Positions 6,887 to 10,767 of a DNA stretch of 10,767 nucleotides are shown piece by piece. The stretch spans positions 1 to 10,767 of the forward strand of contig JBDHFX010000062.1 of the NCBI GenBank assembly GCA_039590215.1, written 5' to 3'. A model generated the notes under the pieces. The model did not search any database. It saw nothing but the letters and a program-made list of their open reading frames with translations, and was not told where the DNA came from. Position 1 is the stretch's first letter. Each line of letters opens with the position of its first letter. This stretch comes from CAMYLR01 sp039590215. Lineage in GTDB: Bacteria; Gemmatimonadota; Gemmatimonadetes; JACCXV01; JAHWKZ01. A program made the translations under genes and the position numbers.

Positions 6887-8605
6887 GTGCGAGGTTGGGT
6901 CGTTCTACTGGCGGTCGTTGTCGTCGCCTGCGCCGGTCAAGGTTCGGCCGCAAGTCTGGATGAGTTCCTGGGCTCTCCAGAGGCTCCCGGTCCTGTCCTG
7001 TTGAGTCACGCCCGCGTGCTCACTATGGAGACGAAAGGGGCGCTCACCGATCACGCCGTTCTCATCGAGGATGGTCGCATCACGTGGGTCGGCCCGAGTG
7101 ACCAAGCTGCACTCCCCGACGCCGCCGTGGCGGTCGACCTCGAGGGTCGCACGCTGTTGCCGGGATTGACTGACATTCACGTCCACCTGAGGCACGACGA
7201 CGAGCTCGACCTCTACTTGTGGAACGGCGTCACAACTGTCGCCAACCTGAGCGGCACGCCGGATCATCTCGAGACCCGAAGACGGATCGCGGCCGGTGAG
7301 CTGAGGGGGCCCCGGATCTTCACGACCGGGCCCACGATCGACGGCGATCCTCCACGCAACTCGCGGTTCCAACCGATCGGCGACCCGGCCGACGCTGAGG
7401 CGCTAGTCGCATCACACATCGAGGCCGGCTACGACCTCCTTAAGATCTACGACCTAATCGAGCTGGAGCCCTATCGCGCGATTGTGGATGCTGCTGAGCG
7501 GCGGGGTGTCGCGGTCGTCGGCCACGTTCCCAAGGCGTTCGGCCTCGAGCCGACCTTGGTCGGCCACGACATGATCGCCCACGCCGAGGAGTACTTCTAT
7601 ACGTTCTTCGAGAACGAGGACGACGCAACCCGGATCCCGGAAGCGGTACGGCTGACGGCGGAGGCGGGCGTGGCGGTATGCCCGAACATCGGGTTTATCC
7701 GCCGCATTATCGAGCAGGCGGAGGACATCGACTCTGTGCTGGCTCTGCCCGAGGTTCGATACGTGCGGCCGAGCGTGCTCGTCAACTGGTTGCCGGAGAC
7801 GAACCGCTACGTGGGGCGGCCTCAATCGTGGCTCGATCGGAACAGACGCATGTACCCGCACCTCGTCAAGCTGACCAAGGCGCTCCACGAAGCGGATGTC
7901 GTCCTCCTGACGGGAACCGACGCGTCGGTCCCTGGGGGCGTGCCCGGGTTCGCGGTGCACGAAGAACTGGCGGATCTGAGCGTGGCCGGGCTGTCGAACT
8001 TCGAGGCGTTGGAAACGGTCACCATAAACCCGGGACGCTGGCTAGAGGAGCACGTTGGGGCGGAGCCCGCCGGTCGCATCGCCGTCGGGACACGCGCCGA
8101 TCTCGTCATTGTCGACGGGGATCCGCTGACGGATCTCGATGCGCTCAAGACAGTGCTTGCGATCGCCGTCGGCGGAAAGTGGATCGACGGCGCGGTGCTG
8201 GGAGCAGAGGTCGAAGCGCGGGCCGAGTCGTATGAAGAACAGATGGCGGGGTACTATGATTTTCGAAACCTCGTCGAGCAGAGGGAGTTCGACCAAGCCG
8301 AGCGGCTGGCGCGCGAAAACGCCGCCTCCACCGACCCGGTCATCAGCGAGAACATGCTCAACAACCTCGGGTACGGCTTCTTGTACGGGGAGGAAGATCC
8401 CGAGACCGCGATCGGGGTGTTCCAGGTCGCGACCCGCGTCTGGCCGGAGTCGTCGAACACGTGGGACTCATTGGGCGAAGGGTACATGGAGGCTGGCGAC
8501 TTCGATCGGGCGATCGAGAATTATCAGAAATCGTTGGAGCTCGATCCCGGCAATACGAACGCCGTCGAGATGATCGAGCGGATGCGCAGAGGGGATGTGG
8601 AGTAG
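6887..8605 (+). CDS. Lipoprotein amidohydrolase (imidazolonepropionase-like) with C-terminal TPR repeats
   Basis: This gene encodes 572 residues from a GTG 2 bp after the peptidase stop. Residues 1-15 are a lipoprotein signal (hydrophobic, Val-Val-Ala-Cys15). Residues 38-460 are an amidohydrolase-superfamily enzyme: PGLTDIHVH with Asp96, His98 and His100; Lys186 in LLKIYD as the likely carboxylated bridging Lys; His213 (VVGHVPK); His232 (MIAHAEEY); and Asp345 (LLTGTDAS). This is a full metal-ligand set for a binuclear site. The family end motif GTRADLVIVDGDPL is present. Residues about 488-557 hold two TPR units, the second being clear (NTWDSLGEGYMEAGDFDRAI, then LELDPGN). Secreted members of this branch include Xaa-Arg/Xaa-Pro dipeptidases, so dipeptide hydrolysis beside the M1 peptidase is plausible. 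The substrate is inferred, not shown. The TPR tail may bind a partner protein. Confidence 0.9.
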   Translation: MRGWVVLLAVVVVACAGQGSAASLDEFLGSPEAPGPVLLSHARVLTMETKGALTDHAVLIEDGRITWVGPSDQAALPDAAVAVDLEGRTLLPGLTDIHVHLRHDDELDLYLWNGVTTVANLSGTPDHLETRRRIAAGELRGPRIFTTGPTIDGDPPRNSRFQPIGDPADAEALVASHIEAGYDLLKIYDLIELEPYRAIVDAAERRGVAVVGHVPKAFGLEPTLVGHDMIAHAEEYFYTFFENEDDATRIPEAVRLTAEAGVAVCPNIGFIRRIIEQAEDIDSVLALPEVRYVRPSVLVNWLPETNRYVGRPQSWLDRNRRMYPHLVKLTKALHEADVVLLTGTDASVPGGVPGFAVHEELADLSVAGLSNFEALETVTINPGRWLEEHVGAEPAGRIAVGTRADLVIVDGDPLTDLDALKTVLAIAVGGKWIDGAVLGAEVEARAESYEEQMAGYYDFRNLVEQREFDQAERLARENAASTDPVISENMLNNLGYGFLYGEEDPETAIGVFQVATRVWPESSNTWDSLGEGYMEAGDFDRAIENYQKSLELDPGNTNAVEMIERMRRGDVE

Positions 8606-8864
8606 CGTGGAGTGGGAATCACGCGCAGAGGAAGCGTTGCGGAAATTGCTGTTGCAGCTCGATCGGCGCGACAGGGAGGGTCACGAACCCAGGGCGCGCG
8701 AGGCCGCGGAATTACACGCGCGTGCTCACGGGCTCCGCGTCGTCAACGAGGACGCCGCCACCGTCGGGTTCGTCAAGGCCGCGTCGACGATGATGAAAGC
8801 GCAGGTCAAGAACGCGTTGCGGCGGCGGGGGGTAAACCTCCAGAAATATGAAGACTTCTTCTAG
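8595..8864 (+). CDS. Small charged protein of unknown function
   Basis: This gene encodes 89 residues from the ATG at 8595, overlapping the amidohydrolase stop by 11 bp. A GTG at 8607, with GGAG at 8599-8602, is an alternative start giving 85 residues. The overlap suggests translational coupling to the peptidase-amidohydrolase operon. The protein is rich in Arg, Glu, Ala and Leu and mostly helical in appearance, with no signal peptide or membrane segment. A stretch with LRVVNEDAATVGFVKAAS could be a short strand-turn, and the tail MKAQVKNALRRRGVNLQKYEDFF is strongly basic before an acidic-aromatic end. I recognise no family. A nucleic-acid-binding role would fit the charge, but that is speculation. 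It ends at a GC-rich hairpin. Confidence 0.6.
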   Translation: MWSSVEWESRAEEALRKLLLQLDRRDREGHEPRAREAAELHARAHGLRVVNEDAATVGFVKAASTMMKAQVKNALRRRGVNLQKYEDFF

Positions 8865-8878
8865 GCCGCTGAGCGGCC
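8864..8878 (+). terminator. GC hairpin overlapping the stop codon, possible weak terminator
   Basis: GGCCGC (8864-8869) and GCGGCC (8873-8878) pair perfectly around a TGA loop, starting at the last base of the TAG stop. No T-run follows, so it is not a classical intrinsic terminator. It may stabilise the 3' end of the operon transcript. Confidence 0.35.
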
Positions 8879-8934
8879 TGCCCGTGGTTCGAGCCTCAGA
8901 TGAAGCGTATTTTGACCAAGCCTGCCCGATTCGT

Positions 8935-8994
<60 letters not shown>

Positions 8995-9162
8995 CTTTCT
9001 TTGGATTGAGGGGTCGTGGTTTGGCGGGGTTCTGGTGGGCGTGGTAACAAGATCGGTAACAAGAAACCCACCTGAGATTGCCCAACGCACGCCGTCGCGA
9101 GGGGATTTCCCTACAGACAGACGATAGGACGCCGGAATAGTATGGGGTAATTGAATTGCATC
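8995..9162. other. Non-coding junction region after the broken tRNA
   Basis: No convincing gene lies between the tRNA fragment and the lipoprotein gene. The region holds the tandem GGTAACAAGA repeat at 9043-9064. That repeat is bracketed by a short inverted repeat, GGTGGG at 9034-9039 and CCCACC at 9067-9072. Layout and composition suit a recombination site better than a promoter. The lipoprotein ATG at 9163 has only a weak Shine-Dalgarno (GGGG near 9143-9146). Confidence 0.5.
9043..9064 (+). repeat. Tandem pair of 10-bp direct repeats GGTAACAAGA
   Basis: GGTAACAAGA occurs exactly twice, at 9043-9052 and 9055-9064, separated by TC (12-bp period, about one helical turn). It lies 48 bp from the point where the tRNA breaks off. 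Short direct repeats near a tRNA-borne att core are typical of arm-type binding sites for tyrosine recombinases. A related pair is found at 10541-10562. Confidence 0.7.
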
Positions 9163-10446
9163 ATGATCATTCGATCCATCCTCTTGGCTGTGGTGACCAC
9201 GGTCTTCGCAACCTGCTCCGATTCCACTGGACCCAGCCCAACACCTGGGCCGCAACCAGGGCCCGCTCCACCGCTTCCCATAATCGAGACAACCGCGGGA
9301 TTCGGCGACAGCCCGGTGGTCGGCGAGCTGATCCTGGATCCGATTCCCGGTGAGGATGTCTGGCGGTATGAGGTAGACCTGGACGCGGATGGTACGATTG
9401 AGTTCGCGTCGCTGCTGACCGAACTGGTGGAACTGTTTTACCGGTTCGAGACACCCGGGGTTCATCCGATCCGGATTCGGCTCACGTTCGAGGAGTTCGA
9501 GGAAGAGGTCGAGCGGTTAGCCGTTGTGAACGATCCTGACGCGATCGAGGTCCTTGCTGAACGGAAGCTGCCAGACCCCGGACCGCCGATCTACGAAGGG
9601 ATTACGATCGACCACGCTGGTGAGGCGCTCTACGTGGGCAATTACTGGGAGGGCATTCTCTACCGCATCGATCCGACCACCCTTGCCGACCTGACGCCAC
9701 CCATCCAGCTAAATCCGCAGATCGAGGGCTTAGCGACGGCACCTTCGGACTCCCTGCTTTTCGTTGCCCGCAAGAACTTCGCTATGTCAATCGTCGCGAT
9801 TCCGAGTATGGAGTTCCGTCGCCGCCTTGCGCCTAGCGGATTCTTTGTCAAACCGTTGAGCGAGTCGACAATCGTCGTCGGGGGACAGGATTTTGGCGTG
9901 TTTGATTTCATGATTGGCGACTTTGTTGTGCAGAGACCGGACGCATGGCATTTTTCGATCTCGCCGGACCAATCCCGAATCGCGGCCCTTGACTTACCTA
10001 ACGAGCCGTTCGCGTCGCTCTACACGCTTCCCGATCTGGTGCTTGAGCAGACGATCCGCATCGATGGGCTCGAGCCCCTGTACACGGTCCAATTCGATCC
10101 GTCGGGAGAGGTCTTCTACGTCATGGGATGGACAGGCGAACAGATGGCAATCGTTGTCATCGACGCCGCGTCTGGGGTCCAGGCCGGCAGTACATCGATC
10201 CCAAACTCAGCTATCTGCCATCTTTGTGCTGCTAATCCGACGGCGGTTTCCGCAAACGGGCGCTACATTGCCTTCGAGGGCTCTCTCCCAGGGCTCGTGA
10301 TCGTCGACACCGAGCTTCGAGCGCCCCGTTTTGAACTGCGGGGCCCGGTCGGTGGAGCAGTCACGGCGTCGCCCACGGAGCCCAACGTGTTCTTCACTGT
10401 CAGCAACACTGGTCTGCTCGCGAAGATCCGCATTCGGGACACCTAA
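9163..10446 (+). CDS. Lipoprotein with PKD-like segment and beta-propeller-like region
   Basis: From the ATG at 9163 this gene encodes 427 residues; an in-frame TTG at 9151 is less likely. Residues 1-17 are a hydrophobic signal, with Cys18 as the probable lipidated residue. The preceding Phe-Ala-Thr is a weak lipobox, but Cys18 is followed by Ser-Asp-Ser-Thr-Gly-Pro and a Pro/Gly linker, a lipoprotein start very common in Gemmatimonadota. About residues 60-115 hold DLDADGTIEF and an FETPGVHPIRI segment, which resemble a PKD-type fold. From about 140 to the end, short beta-rich units recur (for example LYVGNYWEGILYRIDP, FHFSISPDQSRIAALDLP-like and VQFDPSGEVFYVMGW segments), as in YVTN/WD40-like propellers. 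The likely role is binding at the cell surface. A strong terminator follows, so it is a single-gene unit. Confidence 0.82.
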   Translation: MIIRSILLAVVTTVFATCSDSTGPSPTPGPQPGPAPPLPIIETTAGFGDSPVVGELILDPIPGEDVWRYEVDLDADGTIEFASLLTELVELFYRFETPGVHPIRIRLTFEEFEEEVERLAVVNDPDAIEVLAERKLPDPGPPIYEGITIDHAGEALYVGNYWEGILYRIDPTTLADLTPPIQLNPQIEGLATAPSDSLLFVARKNFAMSIVAIPSMEFRRRLAPSGFFVKPLSESTIVVGGQDFGVFDFMIGDFVVQRPDAWHFSISPDQSRIAALDLPNEPFASLYTLPDLVLEQTIRIDGLEPLYTVQFDPSGEVFYVMGWTGEQMAIVVIDAASGVQAGSTSIPNSAICHLCAANPTAVSANGRYIAFEGSLPGLVIVDTELRAPRFELRGPVGGAVTASPTEPNVFFTVSNTGLLAKIRIRDT

Positions 10447-10469
10447 GGTCTACACCTCGATCTCTCGAA

Positions 10470-10499
10470 AAAGAAGCCCCGTCACGGCGGGGCTTCTTT
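10470..10499 (+). terminator. Intrinsic terminator of the lipoprotein gene
   Basis: AAAGAAGCCCCG (10470-10481) and CGGGGCTTCTTT (10488-10499) are perfect reverse complements, giving a 12-bp stem and a 6-base loop. An A-tract precedes the hairpin, and the downstream arm ends in a short T-run (CTTCTTT). It starts 23 bases after the lipoprotein stop. The symmetry means it could act in both directions. Confidence 0.85.
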
Positions 10500-10540
10500 G
10501 CATTCCGAAATGGCGATCGACATGACATCATGACTGGCAT

Positions 10541-10562
10541 GGTAGCAAAGACGGTAACAGGG
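10541..10562 (+). repeat. Degenerate copy of the paired 10-bp repeat
   Basis: GGTAGCAAAG (10541-10550) and GGTAACAGGG (10553-10562) have the same orientation, unit length and 12-bp period as the pair at 9043-9064. Aligned with one flanking base over 23 positions, the two pairs share 17 bases by my count. Together they bracket the lipoprotein gene and its terminator. Confidence 0.5.
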
Positions 10563-10618
10563 CTCGTTCTAAGACACGTCAGTCCGCCGAGCCTCGATTG
10601 AGACGCAATGATTTACGC

Positions 10619-10647
10619 TTGCTTTCTGACAACCAAAGTGTTATGTT
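10619..10647 (+). promoter_or_regulatory. Candidate sigma-70 promoter with extended -10
   Basis: TTGCTT at 10619-10624 and TATGTT at 10642-10647 are separated by 17 bases. TG at 10639-10640 gives an extended -10 (TGnTATGTT). The -35 is weak (first three bases match consensus). It lies in the AT-rich dip about 100 bp upstream of the ATG at 10747 and would drive that gene. Confidence 0.35.
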
Positions 10648-10746
10648 TCTTTTCTGAAACGGGATGGCCGTAACATGTCTCGCCGGCTGGTTCCCGATCT
10701 GGCGTCCAACGCGACGCCTACATAGCGAGGCACAGAAGGGCATTAC

Positions 10747-10767
10747 ATGAAGCAGTTCACGCGCAAC
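10747..10767 (+). CDS. Start of an unidentified gene (partial)
   Basis: An ATG at 10747 opens a frame reading Met-Lys-Gln-Phe-Thr-Arg-Asn to the window edge. AAGGG at 10736-10740 is a reasonable Shine-Dalgarno, 6 bases upstream. The basic N-terminus could begin a signal peptide, but seven residues are too few to assign anything. Confidence 0.5.

Larger units (their letters stand above)
10500..10746. other. Intergenic region before the last gene
   Basis: This region holds the degenerate repeat pair (10541-10562) and a possible relic of a tRNA 3' half (10580-10594). An AT-richer stretch at about 10600-10660 contains a candidate promoter. Beyond these I see no gene. Confidence 0.45.

Noticed and set aside
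6069..6953. 294-residue minus-strand ORF
   Set aside because: It lies antisense to the M1 peptidase catalytic region, where codon bias in GC-rich DNA keeps the opposite frame open; it shows no domain and has Arg/Val/Asp-skewed composition.
8912..8934. TTGACC at 8912-8917 as the -35 of a tRNA promoter
   Set aside because: No -10-like hexamer lies 16-18 bases downstream before the tRNA begins.

Overview
The window is about 60% GC and densely packed. It looks like a chromosomal stretch from a Gram-negative, Gemmatimonadota-like bacterium. This lineage call is an inference. It rests on the many secreted proteins and lipoproteins, a lipoprotein N-terminus of the type Cys-Ser-Asp-Ser-Thr-Gly-Pro that is very common in that phylum, a beta-barrel protein ending in Phe, and a secreted M1 peptidase with a GGMEYP signature.

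Left part (1-2552): the C-terminal end of an FKBP-type prolyl isomerase is followed by a small secreted protein with an SRCP/CVWAG motif. That gene runs convergently into infA (translation initiation factor IF-1). Further minus-strand genes follow: an outer-membrane beta-barrel-like protein, a secreted protein built of three copies of a small DUF4177-like domain (13 bp from the barrel gene, so a likely operon), and a small cupin. A perfect 9-bp inverted repeat lies between the barrel stop codon and the infA start codon and could fold over the infA ribosome-binding region.

Middle part (2647-8864): a cyclic 2,3-diphosphoglycerate synthetase-like P-loop protein (COG2403 type) diverges from the cupin gene. 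It overlaps end-to-end with a convergent NAD-dependent epimerase. The 5' end of the epimerase overlaps the 5' end of a secreted M1 metallopeptidase. The peptidase is followed after 2 bp by a lipoprotein amidohydrolase with a C-terminal TPR tail, and then by an overlapping 89-residue protein of unknown function. The peptidase and amidohydrolase look like a translationally coupled, cell-envelope peptide-degrading pair.

Right part (8865-10767): this is the accessory-looking section. A tRNA-Ile(GAU) is perfect up to the T-loop sequence TTCAA and then stops matching, so it lacks the 3' T-stem strand and the 3' acceptor strand. About 50 bp later there is a tandem pair of 10-bp repeats (GGTAACAAGA, 12-bp period). 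A degenerate pair with the same orientation and period lies 1.5 kb further on. Between the two pairs are one lipoprotein gene (PKD-like segment plus beta-propeller-like region) and a perfect 12-bp-stem intrinsic terminator. I read this as the scar of an integrative element, or a small cassette, inserted at the tRNA T-loop. No recombinase gene is present in the window. The window ends at the first seven codons of another gene, preceded by a possible extended -10 promoter.

I found no CRISPR array, rRNA, transposase or recognisable defence system.
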